Below the pieces are notes generated by a model that saw nothing but the letters and a program-made list of their open reading frames with translations, made no database searches and had not been told where the DNA came from. From positions 77,015,087 to 77,079,086 of the forward strand of contig OX326956.1 in assembly GCA_946800325.1 (NCBI GenBank): DNA of 64,000 bases, read 5' to 3'. The stretch comes from Luzula sylvatica (taxonomy: Eukaryota; Streptophyta; Magnoliopsida; Poales; Juncaceae). A program made the position numbers and the translations under genes. The number at the start of each line of letters is the position of its first letter. Position 1 is the first letter of the stretch. Shown here piece by piece: positions 28,019 to 40,797 of this stretch.

Positions 28019-28553
28019 CAAAATTAAGTCATTTATATATTTCATTTGAATTGAATTGGTTGCATGTATTATTTTATGAAATTAATTGCCTCAATATATA
28101 TATGGATCCCCAAAGATAGTAAGATGAAAATATCATAATTATACATGATCCGATTTTCCTGTACAATTAAGGGATTTCACAAATTACGATCTATTTATAT
28201 CTTAATACATCATCGGCAAGACAACACGTTAAAATAACCTGTCCAAAATAAAAATAAATAAAATGGATAGACATCATTTTCAATTAGGAAACAAAAAAAA
28301 TTTCATTGTTTGTGAGGTCAATATGTACAGATTTTTTGAATTTGATACACTTGTTCGTCATTGTTATTGAAAAGTAAACATTTCTTTTCCGTAAATATGT
28401 ATTTCATGGGTTTTAAAAAAAAATTTCTATAATTTGGGATTTCTTAATTAGATTTTTTGAATTTGATATATTTGCACATCATTGGTTTGCAAGAGTAATT
28501 TTTTTTTTTAATTTCATGTTTTATTTTTTTATTTTTTTCCTTATAATTTGGAA
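28019..28553. repeat. Direct repeat copy 2, partner 22316-22855
   Basis: Same orientation as the copy near 22.3 kb, with matching order of shared blocks and small indels. The two copies bracket the AGC-kinase pseudogene, the U11/U12-31K gene and the DUF971-like pseudogene. Confidence 0.8.
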
Positions 28554-29069
28554 ATAATCATGATCTTTGATGACTATTTGTATACTCAGTGATTACATGT
28601 TGTGAACAATTGCCTAAATATATATGTGGTGGATTCATACATATTAAAAGATGACCTGAACGTGATGTAATATGCGGAATGAATACATTAATATACTTTA
28701 CAGATAATACAACCAATGAAATAGAATTGTACGGATATCAAATAACGACCGACATGGAAATTATTCCGCCGTACCGTATGCCAGGGTGAGGTCCGATGGC
28801 GATGGACTGGATCGAGATGTCGAAGTGAGGCAAATTCGAGCAATCGAAAAATAAGACAGTAAATGCTAAAGGCTAAAGGCCCGATAGAAATCGATAAAAA
28901 AACATGTTAAATCGAAAAAGATAACAAGAAAAGTCCAACTCAAACCATTTTAAAACTATCGGAAGGAGGACGAGGTCATCAAATGATTGGATTTAAAATG
29001 ATCGGTTTGAAGTGATCATATTTTGGAGCTTTAGCTCATTTTTGAGAAAGTATTTTTATTTTATGTTCT

Positions 29070-29660
29070 TCAAACTTCATCTCAATTTTCCGTTGGAATG
29101 TGAGAGGAATTGGCAAGAAAAAGAAAAAGGAAATAAATTAAAAACTTAGTGCTAAATGCAACATAATTTGCTTTCATGAAACAAAGTTAAATGATCCGAA
29201 CTTATTTGACATGAAAAAAACTTGTCAAACTTATATTAAAAATGCGACTTTCAAAAATTCAAATGGATCAAAAGTAGAAATAATGACGGCTTGGTCAAAT
29301 AATTTTGAACTTATGACAACAAAACAAAATGAATTCTCTCGAAACACAAATTATTTCCCTTAAAAATAAATATCAATTTCTCTTGTCGAATATTTATGGA
29401 CTGACAGATGAGAATAAAAAACAAGATTTCTTTAGAGAAATAGCGAATATTAATAGCCAAAACGTACCATGGATCTTAGTAGGAAATTTCAATGCAATAA
29501 GAACAATTAGCGAATCCACGGGCAATGACCACACATATGCAAAACATACTAGAATCCACCTTGCAATTAGAAGAAATTCTCTAAGAGGAAAAAAATATAC
29601 GTGGTCAACTAAGAGGGAAGACCCTACTTACTCAAAACTAAACCGAGTATTTCATCACTA
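29070..29660 (+). pseudogene. LINE endonuclease-domain fragment
   Basis: Translation gives FRWNVRGIGKKKKKEIN, then ICFHETKLND, LLSNIYGLTDE, PWILVGNFNAIR and KKYTWSTKRED. These follow the order of the apurinic-type endonuclease at the start of plant LINE ORF2 (WNVRG, QETK-like, GDFN with D changed to N here, and a YTW motif). Stops and frame changes break it, and no reverse transcriptase follows, so it is a dead 5' ORF2 fragment. Confidence 0.75.
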
Positions 29661-31900
29661 AGAGGAAAAAAATATTATCACAAAATATTGATGTATTTCA
29701 TATTTTTAATGTGATTTTTTATCATCATTCATAATTAATTAAATTCAAATTTATTAATTTGAAAAATGAGTTATTGAACTAGATTAATCAAATATGCAAC
29801 ATATGTTAAACAGATGCACATAACTCATTTTTAACATTTCACAAATATACTATTTAACATGTATTACATCCAATAAACTAGAATATATTAAATTTTGAAT
29901 TGGGGAACTTCTATCGTAGGCTCTTTTTAAAAAAGACATTTTAGATTAATTTTATTTCTCATATTTTCATTTAATTCATTGTTGATGTTCTCCATTATTT
30001 CTTCTTCTTTTTTCATCTACGTTCCAATTTATTGACATTTTTCTCTCATGTTTGTCCTTTTTTTCTCCACTCTATCTCTTCACATCTCTATCCTTATAAA
30101 TTAACTCTTCAATCTTTAACAAGAGCATTTTACAAATCTATATTCCTCGAAGTGATAAGACATATTTTATTTTATTAACAAACTTTAAATGATTTTGTGA
30201 TGCTTCTCAATTCCGAAAGATTATTTGGGTCAAATGAAAATATTAAAATTTTGCATTTGGTCAAGTGAATATTAATTTTTTGGAATACTACTCATGCAAA
30301 CTAATCCTCTCTGCATTAAGAATAAAAATTAATAAATCTACATGATCATAGTATTTTTTTGTACAATCAAATTATATTCATATTGGTCGAGAATTTTTCC
30401 ATTTTCAATATCAAATACAGAACCAATGTATTTTAGAATAACTAGAGAAAGTACATCATTACTCTATTTTTTATGAGATGACAAAATACATTGATTTAAC
30501 ATATCTAGTTAAAATAATTAAATGTTAATTGACACGTTTAATTAACACGTTAATAATTTATAATATGTTGATATTAATAAATGTGAATTGACGTGTCAAT
30601 TCAATCGTTAATCTAGTCAATTAATAATACTGCTCAATTCTCTTGCCACCTCAAATTATCTTCTTTTTGTGGCTTAATACATACATAATTAAAATATAAC
30701 GAATCGAAAGTACCTTGTCAATTTTATATGATATATTTTTGAATTTGAATGTAAATATGTCTGGAGTTAATATTTATTTATATGATAAATCTTTCATATT
30801 TTATTGGTCATTATTTAGGAGTAGAATAATTTAGATATTTTATGAATTCAAAACGAGGCATGCACAATTTAGAGAATAAATAAATAATTTTATTTGGTTG
30901 ATTTTAACCCTAAACATTATAGCTTGGCATATAATATGATTAATCCCAACATCCACTTTTCTGTCAACAAAAGTGGAAGTGTCAATTTATTTTCTTTAGC
31001 ATGCATCATTCATGTATGTAGTATGTACAACAATGCAATCCTCATAAATCATAATCTCAATTAAATGTTTCTTTTAAACATGATTCTCATGATTCTGCCT
31101 AACTTTACTGCAGATAAACAAAACAGTCTTATGAGTCTTATGACTTATCCAATCAAACGATGCAAGATGACGAGAATGCATCAAATGAGAGTCGTTGGTC
31201 CTTGTCATCTGTGTAGTAGTATCATCAAAATATACCGTAATGATTCGTTACATACATAAATACAACATATATGCATGCAGATAATCCACAAATATCATAC
31301 ATAGCAGTGATCTAGTATTATACGTATTTATATTTATCTTCTTCGACCCCAAGATAATCCCAAGATTAATAATATCTACTAGCCACACCTGGTTTATTTA
31401 TTTATGTACCCCAAACTTCTCTTTAATCTATCACAAAAATTAATATATTATTTCCACTATTATTCTTTAATACAAATCTCGATACTTCATTTTAGTTTCT
31501 AACATTTCATTTGTTACTGTAAAATAATAATAACATTATTAAAAATAAATGAACGAATATAATATTTTCACTATTGTATTATTTTATACATAATATATTC
31601 TTATAATATATATCATTTTGTGACACATATAATATAAGTATAATAATATATTACATAAAATTATTTTTTATTTTTTAATATAAAATGGATTATTACTTGT
31701 ACGTATTTCTGGGTGTAATTACTTATTAGAAGAACAGGTTTACTCAATTTTACATCCTATGTTTTTTTTTTTAATCTTAATTTTTACATCCTCTGTTAAC
31801 TGAAGTACTAAGATTTGATTTCTCCTTCTTTCTCTGAAACTCGATACAAGAAACGCATTCTGATTTACTGAATCGAGAAAGAGACGTGAAATCATTAGCT
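29661..31900. other. AT-rich intergenic region and ACX4 upstream region
   Basis: No gene is supported. At 29904-29925 the phrase GGGGAACTTCTATCGTAGGC resembles one end of the MITE in F2KP intron 22, but no partner end was located. The ACX4 leader lies just before 31901. Confidence 0.5.
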
Positions 31901-34900
31901 ATGGCTGATTCAAATCGTAAGGATTGATTTACGATTGTCAATTTGATCTTCTTCTTTTTTCTTTCTTTTGAATACGATTTTGGGTTCAATTGTATTGGTT
32001 TTTGAGTATTAAATTGATGTTTGGAATATGAAAAATCGTTTTTTTAAGGGATTAATGCGCAAAAGATTGGGCTCCCGGCACTGGACATCTCAGTTGCTTT
32101 TCCTCAAGCGACGCCAGCTTCCATTTTTCCACCCGCAGGTAAGAACTTAATTCGGTAAATTGTGTGTTGCTTTTAGTTTTTGTACTTTCAGATTAAATAT
32201 AATGTTTCGTGCTCACTGTCAGAGTTTGTAATTAAAAATACGTTTGAGTTGTTAATAAGAACATGTTAATAATTTACCCAATTTGTACTTCAATTGAAGA
32301 ATGAAAGTTAAATTGATTCTTTTCATTCAATTGAAGAACTTAAATTTAGATATTTGATGCTTCAATTTAGTAATTGACCTTCCCAAACCCTGAATTACGT
32401 TTAATTAACCGTCTAATAATTAAACTTGATAATTTGTCTCTGTGAAATGAAATCTCTGTGATTTCACATGCAGTTTCGGACTATTATCAGTTTGATGATC
32501 TTTTGAGTCCCGAAGAGAAAAATATTCGCAAAAAGGTCCGAGCTGTAATGGAGAAAGAAGTCGCCCCTATAATGGCCGAGGTATTTTCCAACTTATTTAG
32601 TATTTTCTCTTAATTATTTCTCTATTTCCGCACTTATTTCGTTATCTAATTTAATTTAATTTAATTATTTAGTATTGGGAGAAAGCAGAATTTCCATTTC
32701 ACATAGTTCCAAAACTCGGGAGCCTTTATGTCGCAGGTGGTACAATCAAGGTAATACTCTTTCATGTTTCATCCATACTTAATGAAAACTTTCAAAATTG
32801 CCCCCGAATTATTGAAAATTGCAAGAAAGCCCCTCTTTTAAAATTTTTATTTTTTTTTGGATTTTTTTTTTTCATTTGGGTCCTTGTATTTGTAGGGTTT
32901 TGGGTGTCCAGGAATGTCTATAACGGGGAATGCAATTGCAACTGCCGAAATTGCAAGAGTCGATGCGAGTTGTTCCACTTTCATTTTGGTTCATTCTTCT
33001 CTTGCTATGCTCACTATTGGTAATTTAATTTAGGCCGAATTTTATGTGTACAAATTTCATGTATACCCCTAAAAAATGTAGAATATCATGAATACCCCTA
33101 CACAGTATGAAAAATATCACCTACATCCTATCTTCTCCTAGATTTTTGAAAAAGATATATATTATATACTACCCCTCTTATCTCACTCAATTAATGTATA
33201 AACAATTGATAATGAATCAAGTAAATAAAAAAATGAGGGGTAGAGATGATATTTTTTTTGTATTTTGTAGGGGCATCCATTATATTTCCTATGTTGTAGG
33301 GGTATGCGCAACACTTTGAGAATTTTCAGGGATAGATATAAAATTACGTCTTAATATATTGGCATACATTTTTGCTCTTTATATTTCTAACTTTGTTATT
33401 TTTTTTGTTTTCATAGCGTTATGTGGATCAGAGGCACAAAAGGAAAACTACTTGCCCTCATTGGCTAAACTCAATACAATAGCATGTTGGGTTAGTTCGA
33501 TTCAAACTTTAACATTTTACTTTTTACAAAAAGGCCCCCTATTGTTTGTCATATTTGCGTTTCCCTAAGGACAATTACATATATTGTCAATTTAACTGGA
33601 TTTATTTTAGAAATTATTGATTTTGTAATTTAGTTGTAAAACATTGAACAGGCCTTGACTGAGCCCGACTATGGAAGCGACGCGAGCTCTCTTAAAACTA
33701 CTGCTACAAAGGTCTTGTCATTTTAATATTTTTATCTTTATTATTTGTGTTATTAACATATTATTATTATTTAATCTTTTGTTTGTTTGTTTGTATTTTT
33801 TGTGAAAAAACAGGTTTCAGGGGGGTGGGTGTTAAATGGACAAAAAAGGTGGATTGGAAATAGCACATTTGCGGATGTACTCGTTATCTTTGCACGTAAC
33901 ACCACCACCAATCAAATTAACGGGTATTTTTGTAATTTCTTCAAATTTAATTTGTATAAAACCCTAATTCCCCCCCCCCCCCCCCCTTTTTTTTTTTCTT
34001 CTTTTTTCAGATTTATCGTTAAGAAAGGTGCGGAAGGATTAAAAGTGTCGAAAATAGAGAACAAAATTGGACTGAGAATGGTGCAAAATGGAGATATTGT
34101 CATGAAAGATCTTTTCGTACCTGACGAAGATCGCTTACCTGGCGTCAATTCTTTTCAAGACACCAACAAGGTCACAATTCATTTTGGAATATTCTAAATT
34201 ATATTTAAATATTAGTAATTATTGTATCTTCTTTGCAAATAGGTCCTTGCTGTTTCGCGTGTTATGGTAGCGTGGCAACCAATCGGCATAGCAATGGGCG
34301 TTTTTGACATTTGTCACAGGTACAATAATAACATGATTGCTGTTGCCATTTTACACTTTAGCCCTTCAACTTCCGAACTTCTAATTTTTTAGGACTCAAA
34401 ATTAATGAAATATTTAAATTGAAAATAATGAAATATTTAGGTATCTAAAGGAGAGGAAACAATTCGGAGCACCATTAGCATCGTTTCAGTTAAACCAAGA
34501 GAAATTAGTGAGAATGCTTGGAAATATACAAGCCATGTTTTTAGTAGGATGGCGTCTTTGTAAATTATACGAATCTGGCAAAATGACACCTGGCCAAGCC
34601 AGCTTAGGCAAGGTAAAATTACATAAATGCCCTTATCATGTTTTTTAGTTGCGAAAGTAAATGTTTTTGGTTAATTAATTTATAGGCATGGACTTCGTTG
34701 AAGGCAAGAGAGGTGGTTTCTCTCGGAAGAGAATTAATGGGTGGAAATGGAATTTTGTCTGATTTTCTCGTCGCTAAGGTATCAAACATTACTTTATTAT
34801 AACTAGCTTATTGAATTTGCAAAAAGGCCCCTGCATTATGCATGAATCACAAAAAGATCCCTGCATAATTACAATTTGAAGAAAGATCAGAACCCTAATG

Positions 34901-35174
34901 ACTCAAAAACTATAATAATTATCAATATTTCTTTGTTAGGCAAATATCAATATTTCTTCAAAATTAAAATATTCCGAATCATAGAATTACCTTTTATTTA
35001 GATATATTTTATAATAATTATAATTTTCTTTGTTAGGCGTTTTGTGATTTGGAGCCGATTTTCTCGTATGAGGGAACATACGATATAAACAGTCTGGTAA
35101 CTGGAAGAGAGATCACCGGCATTGCGAGTTTTAAACCTGCCATTTTTGGAAAGTCAACTCGAAGCCGCCTCTAA
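31901..35174 (+). CDS. ACX4: Acyl-CoA oxidase 4, peroxisomal short-chain
   Basis: Thirteen exons join in frame to 432 aa: 31901-31916, 32049-32138, 32474-32580, 32673-32750, 32896-33019, 33417-33490, 33652-33711, 33814-33923, 34011-34170, 34243-34319, 34441-34612, 34686-34778, 35037-35174. The sequence follows plant ACX4 closely, for example [58 protein letters not shown] and SYEGTYDIN (catalytic Glu region). It ends SRL, a canonical peroxisomal targeting signal. The enzyme is an FAD-dependent oxidase of short-chain acyl-CoA in peroxisomal beta-oxidation, structurally an acyl-CoA dehydrogenase relative. The first coding exon is only 16 bases. Five residues (IFGKS) before TRSRL seem extra compared with the Arabidopsis protein as I remember it. 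Confidence 0.94.
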
Positions 35175-35998
35175 TTTACATTTTGTGCCTTTTGCTTCGA
35201 GATCCGTGCTGGACGGATTGAATAAGTTAGATGAAAGATGCAATACTGTTAAAAAAGAACTGGAGAAAGGAAATAATTGTAATGAAACAGTACTTGAAAA
35301 TTTGCTTTTGAAAAGCAAAAGGATATATTTGAAAGTAAATAATTGTGTGTGCATTGTGAGAAGAAAAATAGCTTTCATCCTACCAACCAATATTATTTGA
35401 AATCTTTTTTAGGGCAGACCCACCACCAAATTATGCCAAATGATAATTTCATTTTTCATTTCCTTTTTAATTTTAGCATTTTTGTGAAAGTAAGATTTAA
35501 GGCTTATCAATTTCATGGAGTTACTATGATGTTCTAAAAGGTGGACAAAAAACATTCCAGAAGTATAATAAGTATAATGTCAAGTATTCACATTTCTCTC
35601 TCTTCACAGTGCAATGCAATAAATCACTCAGAAAAGGAACCTTGCCTCAAATCCATGTCTACATCTGCATGACTCCATGTGTGAGGTTATCAAACGGGTT
35701 TAGATCCGACTTTGATAACCCGAAACCTTTTCTCAGATATAACTATACAAGCTGTAAAGTAAAATTATATCGGTAACACCCGAACCCGAACCAATAGCAA
35801 CCTTGAAGAGTACACTTCTTTGCTGGGTTAGCTGCATTGCAAAGCAATCTAGTTGTTACCACCTTATTCAAGTTTGGTACTCGAAACCCCCTCTCCACCA
35901 ACCTACTTTCTCTCTCTTTCTCTCTCTTCACAATAAAAACCCTAACTCACCCTCTCACTTGTATACACTTGCCACTCACACTGAAAAGCTATATCACA
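35175..35998. other. ACX4 3' flank and FLA promoter region
   Basis: An open frame from 35122, overlapping the ACX4 end in another frame, runs to 35400 and looks mildly coding-like (Lys/Glu/Leu-rich), but no family is recognised. The final 120 bases form a CT-rich leader before the FLA start. Confidence 0.4.
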
Positions 35999-36819
35999 AT
36001 GAGCACCTTTTTCCTCCTCTCTTTTTTCTCTCTCCTCCTCGGTACGACCTGGGCACAGCCTGCGGCTGCGCCGGGTCCAGCCGGACCGCCAAACATCACC
36101 GCAATCCTCACAAAAGCTGGTCAATTCAATACGCTCCTCCGATTAATGAAAACGACCCAAGTTGCGGATCAAATAAGCAACCAACTCAACAATTCGTATT
36201 CGGGTATGACGATTTTCGCGCCGACTGATAATGCCTTCACCTCACTTCCTGCCGGAACCCTAAATAAGCTTACCGATGAACAAAAAGTGGCACTCATTCA
36301 ATTCCACATCATTTCTAATTATATGTCAACGTCACAATTCCAAACCGCCACCAACCCGCTTAGGACACAGGCAGGGAACTCAGAAAATGGGCAATACCCA
36401 CTTAATGTAACTGCAACAGGTACAAATACGTTAGCATATAAGAACCTATATATTTTCATTTTTTTAAAATGAAAGTAAAAGTAATACGAGACCACGAAAC
36501 AGGTAACCAGGTCAACATATCGACGGGTGTAGTTAATGCGACAATGGACAATTCAATTTTCTCGGATGGACAATTGGCAGTATATCAGGTCGATCAAGTT
36601 CTTCTCCCTCTCGCTATATTTGGGCCCCACACGTCGGCACCGGCTCCGGCTCCGGTAGAAGCGAAGAAGAAAAAGAAGAAATCCACTGCTGACGGACCAA
36701 GCAGTGATGCTGATGTGGATAGCACTGATGCCTCTGCAGCGGGGCCTCCGTTAGATGGGAATGCCATGATAATGGGTATTGTTGGTTTTGTTTCTGTTTT
36801 TGTTTGGTGGGGTTTTTGA
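35999..36819 (+). CDS. FLA: Fasciclin-like arabinogalactan protein, FLA11/12 type
   Basis: Two exons, 35999-36419 and 36503-36819, encode 245 aa. Residues 1-19 are a signal peptide. A short AP-rich stretch, one fasciclin (FAS1) domain (about 30-175, with TIFAPTDNAF and the YQVDQVLLP end motif), a second AP/Lys-rich stretch and a hydrophobic C-terminal tail suited to GPI anchoring follow. The closest remembered relatives are FLA11 and FLA12, wall-associated proteins of secondary-wall-forming cells. The 83-bp intron is required: without splicing the frame hits a TGA at 36470-36472, while splicing restores the expected VTATGNQVNIS junction. FLA11/12 genes are normally intronless as I recall. N-glycosylation sites (NIT, NNS, NVT, NIS, NAT) are frequent. 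Confidence 0.88.
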
Positions 36820-37988
36820 ATATTGAGTTTTGATACTTAAGGTATGTGTTATTTGTTTTGATGTGAAGATTGAATTTGAAGGATTTTGTACCTTCTATTT
36901 TGTTTTTTGAATTTGTATTCTATTCATTTTATATGTATTTTTCTTTTCATAATGAAAAATATACTTTGAATTCATTGAGATAATTTAATTAAATTTGAAT
37001 TCATAGTTCATTAGTTTTATATTAGTAGATATTAGTAGATCATTTTAACCACATAAAAGTAGTACCTCTCCTTAATATATATATATTATAATTACAATAT
37101 TAATATTTCTTTTTTCATTTCACGAATATATATTAAGTAGAACAATTTAATTAATATTAAATATTAATATTAAGTAGAACCTGGAGCGCTCTTGTGGTTC
37201 TTATTTTGATTTAATTAATATTAATATTATTAATATAGTAGTACAATTTTGATTGGATCGAACGCGTATCGCGCTTGTCTTTGTCCTCAAATAATATAGT
37301 AGTACAATTTAAGGCCAGCCCACAAGAGCCCTTCTCCACTAATTGTCTTCAAAACACAAAAAGGCTATGGCCTAAAATGGTCTTCTCCAGCTGTATACAT
37401 TGATGTGCATATCATTATCATTATCATTATCATGCAAAACAAACTAAAGACCTACTTGATGCTTCGCATGACACGATCTTATTCTTCACAAAGAAATATA
37501 AACGTTATTGCGTAAATATCTCTCTAAGTTTTTTTAATTATTATTATTATGTAATACATAATCTGCGCATGGAACCAATTTCTGGACAATGCATATGCAA
37601 ATAAAAAAAAATGTTATGAATACCCCTCAAAAAATTATAAGTATCAGATTCAGATATATCCATATCGACTATAAATCACGATCACATAGTGACATAACAT
37701 TTTGTTGGGGTGTTACTGATATTTAACGTTATATTTTGAAATTTTGTAGGGGTACATGTGCAAATAAAAAAGGAAAAGTCAAATGCGAAAACTATAAATG
37801 TAAAAATTACAACATTGTGCATAAAATAAAATAAAAGCTACAAAATTCAAAGCTAATGCAACACTTGGTCTTCTTCGAGAATTATTAATCCCCGTGTTTA
37901 AGTTTGATCATTCTGGACTTATGGCATCCCTTTAATCTTTGATGTAACTTTTTTGCAAGTTGAAGAAGAAAAAAAACAAGAAGAAATC
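36820..37988. other. Intergenic, no gene seen
   Basis: AT-rich. ATTAGTAGAT and ATAATATAGTAGTACAATTT phrases recur as short local duplications near 37.0-37.3 kb. Phrases like GAATACCCCT and GTAGGGGTA at 37.6-37.75 kb resemble those in ACX4 intron 5 and may be a dispersed repeat. Confidence 0.4.
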
Positions 37989-40797
37989 ATGTCTCTGTTG
38001 AGGAAGCTTTTTGCGAAAAAAGCACTCGATGGTCTCCTCCAGATCTCTGACCGAGTTTATGGTATGTCCTTAATTAGATTAATTGTGATGTATCATGTAA
38101 TCGTGCCTTATTTACTTGTTATTTGGTAATTTGATCTAATCGGCTCAAATTTTGTCTGTTGATTGGAATATATCGCTTTGCTCCAGTTAAGAATCGGGAA
38201 CAAGAAATTTACATATATTTATTTGGATTTATTGGTCAAATATAATTTCTCAAGGATTCGGCATTGATTTCTTATACTTCAGTTTTTTTATATATAATAT
38301 GAGTGTTCTTCTATTTCAGTTAAAATTTGATTTGTATGGTAATCAAATATATAAATTCTATATAAATTTGCATGATATTATAACACAAAGTACTCAAATT
38401 TAACATATTTTTTTTTATTTCTAGTGCTAAACTGTTGTTTATCGACTGAAATCCTCGGAGAAAAACAGCACAGGGAAAATTTAACCACCATAATGATCCA
38501 ATTGAAAAACTTCTATTCTGACGCATCGTTTATGGTACTAAACTTCATGCAAAATCAAACTCGAAAAAAAACCCTAGAAATATTCTCACATTTTGGCGTA
38601 AGCGTAACAGACTACCCTTTGAATTACCAAAACTGCCCTTTACTCCCCCTCGACTCAATCCTCCATATCTTAAAATCCAGCCAGAAATGGTTATCTTTCG
38701 ACAAAACTAGCAATAACATCTTATTATTGCATTGTGAAAAGAATTCATGGCCACTAGTAGCTTTTGTGTTATCATCCTTTCTTGTTTATAACAAAGAGGC
38801 TAATTGTGAGAACAAGACTTTAGAAATGGTTTATAGAAGGGTTTCTAAAGAGACTTTACAATTAAACTTGGCATTAAATCCTCAACCTTCTCATTTGAGA
38901 TATTTGCATTATGTGGATAAGTTAAGGGGATTATCAGACTTTAGAGAATCACATGTTATCTTGGAGTGTGTGATTTTGAGAAGTATACCTAATTTTGATG
39001 GAGAGAGAGGATGTAGACCATTATTAAGGATTCATGGTTTGGATCCTTTATTACTTGGTGATGCAAATTTCAAGAGAAGGATCAAGTACTATAAACAGGT
39101 ACTTTTTATGTTTCTCAAAAAAAAAAACATTTAACCTTAAAAAGACTGAAAATATCATTTATCCTCCAATAAATGAGGTAAAATATCATATTTACCAATT
39201 AACCAAAAGTTATATACTATAGATTTTCATTAAAAAGATAAAATATAATATTACAGATTTTCAAAAGGATAAATATCATATTTTTTATTTTTGGAAGGGT
39301 ATATAGGAATATTTTGTACTTTTAAAAGATACGTATGTAAGTTCTAATTGTTTTGATTATGAGTACTTTTAATCTTTCTTAATGATATATAGGGAGAGAA
39401 TAATATGGTAATTAAGCTTAATGCCAATTGTCATATTCAAGGAGATGTCGTCGTAGAGTGTCTACATGTGGCAAAAGAGGATTCGTCCCGAGAAGAGATT
39501 ATGTTTAGTTTCATGTTTAACACTAGATTTCTCCAGTCCAACATGGTTACGTTCACTCGAGATGAGTTGGATATTGCTTGGAATGGCAAGGACACATTTC
39601 AAGAGGATTTCAAAATTGAGGTATGCTGAATTTCGGCATTTTTCTTTAGTTTGTTAATTTCGAACTTTCATTTTTGGGGGAGAAGCGAAATCTTGAACTT
39701 CTAAATTCATATATCTTTCGACCAAACAGGTATTCGTTTCAGACCCTATACTCTCCGAGCGGGATAATAACCCAACACAAGAACCGTCTACTGAAAAAGA
39801 CGAAATAGAATCATTTTCAACTGAAATACCAGACGAATTCTTCGATTCGGAAGAAATAATCGCAAATGATCCATCTATCCCTAAACCAAACCCTAAATTT
39901 CCACTCGATATCCATGTTGTCAAAATAACAAGTAACCGTGAACCCGAGATCAAATTAGAACTAAACAATGAAACAAAAACTAAAATTGATAATTTAAAGG
40001 ATGACGGTCAATCAAAATTATCTGATATCCACGTAATTGAACAAAAAATATGCATTAGCGAAGGTGAAAAATCAGATAGAACTACAAAAAATTCACCTCG
40101 AAAATCTTGGTTGCCTCCTAAGATACCGCCGCCTATTAAACTCGTAAAAAACAACCGAAAACTCGAAACCGTATTAGACCAACCAAAGCAAACTACGCCG
40201 AAAAGCAAAATTACAATAGTACCCAAGAGATCGACAACTCCTAGAACCAATGTAGAATCAAAGGTTGCTAAACTCATATATGGAGATAAAAATATTTCGG
40301 ATAAACCCCCTAAAACTTTTAGAAGTTCTTCGACGCCCCCTCGTTCCCCAAATTTTAGGCGTTCTATTTCCTCACCCATTATGAGTCCAACTCATTCAAC
40401 TTCAAGTTCTATACCATTTGGTAGAAGAAGTAGCCTCGGTACATCTGGTACTGGTCCTATGCCTCCACACAAAATTCTGCCACGTGTCAATACACGATTG
40501 GTGGAAACAAAGCCTTCAATTTTGTCACCAAGGGTGCCGAGAGTGGCAACTTTAACTGCAAATAAAGACATGGAAAAAGGTTTTAATTCATTGACACGCT
40601 CCATTTCGAATCTGACAGAACCTAATCCTTCGCGAGGTCTCTCATCTCCACGTGCTGTACCTAGGCCGAAATTTGGTGCAGTTACAAGTAGTGGCACAAA
40701 GGATGGATCAAAGAAAAGTGTTTCGGTTTTGTCTCATCATCGATCAATTTCGGCACCAAAAATGAATACAAGGCGTTTGACCAAAGCTGGTTCGTGA
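37989..40797 (+). CDS. Formin-related protein with PTEN-like and C2 domains, no FH1/FH2
   Basis: Four exons (37989-38061, 38425-39098, 39393-39620, 39730-40797) join in frame to 680 aa. The N-terminal 250 residues match the PTEN-like domain of plant class II formins (MSLLRKLFAKK start, CPLLPLDSI, CVILRSIPNFDGERGCRP). The phosphatase loop reads HCEKNSW (127-133) and lacks the CX5R arginine, so it should be catalytically dead, as in other plant formins. A C2-like domain follows (CHIQGDVVVECL, about 260-330). The remaining 350 residues are a Ser/Pro/Lys-rich, probably disordered tail ending TKAGS. No proline-rich FH1 or actin-binding FH2 domain is present before the stop, and none appears in the next kilobase. 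PTEN-C2 of a moss class II formin binds phosphoinositides; a membrane role here is inference. Confidence 0.85.

Noticed and set aside
36469..36819. A separate small gene starting at 36469
   Set aside because: Its first residues are intron sequence; splicing 36419 to 36503 gives a continuous FLA protein.
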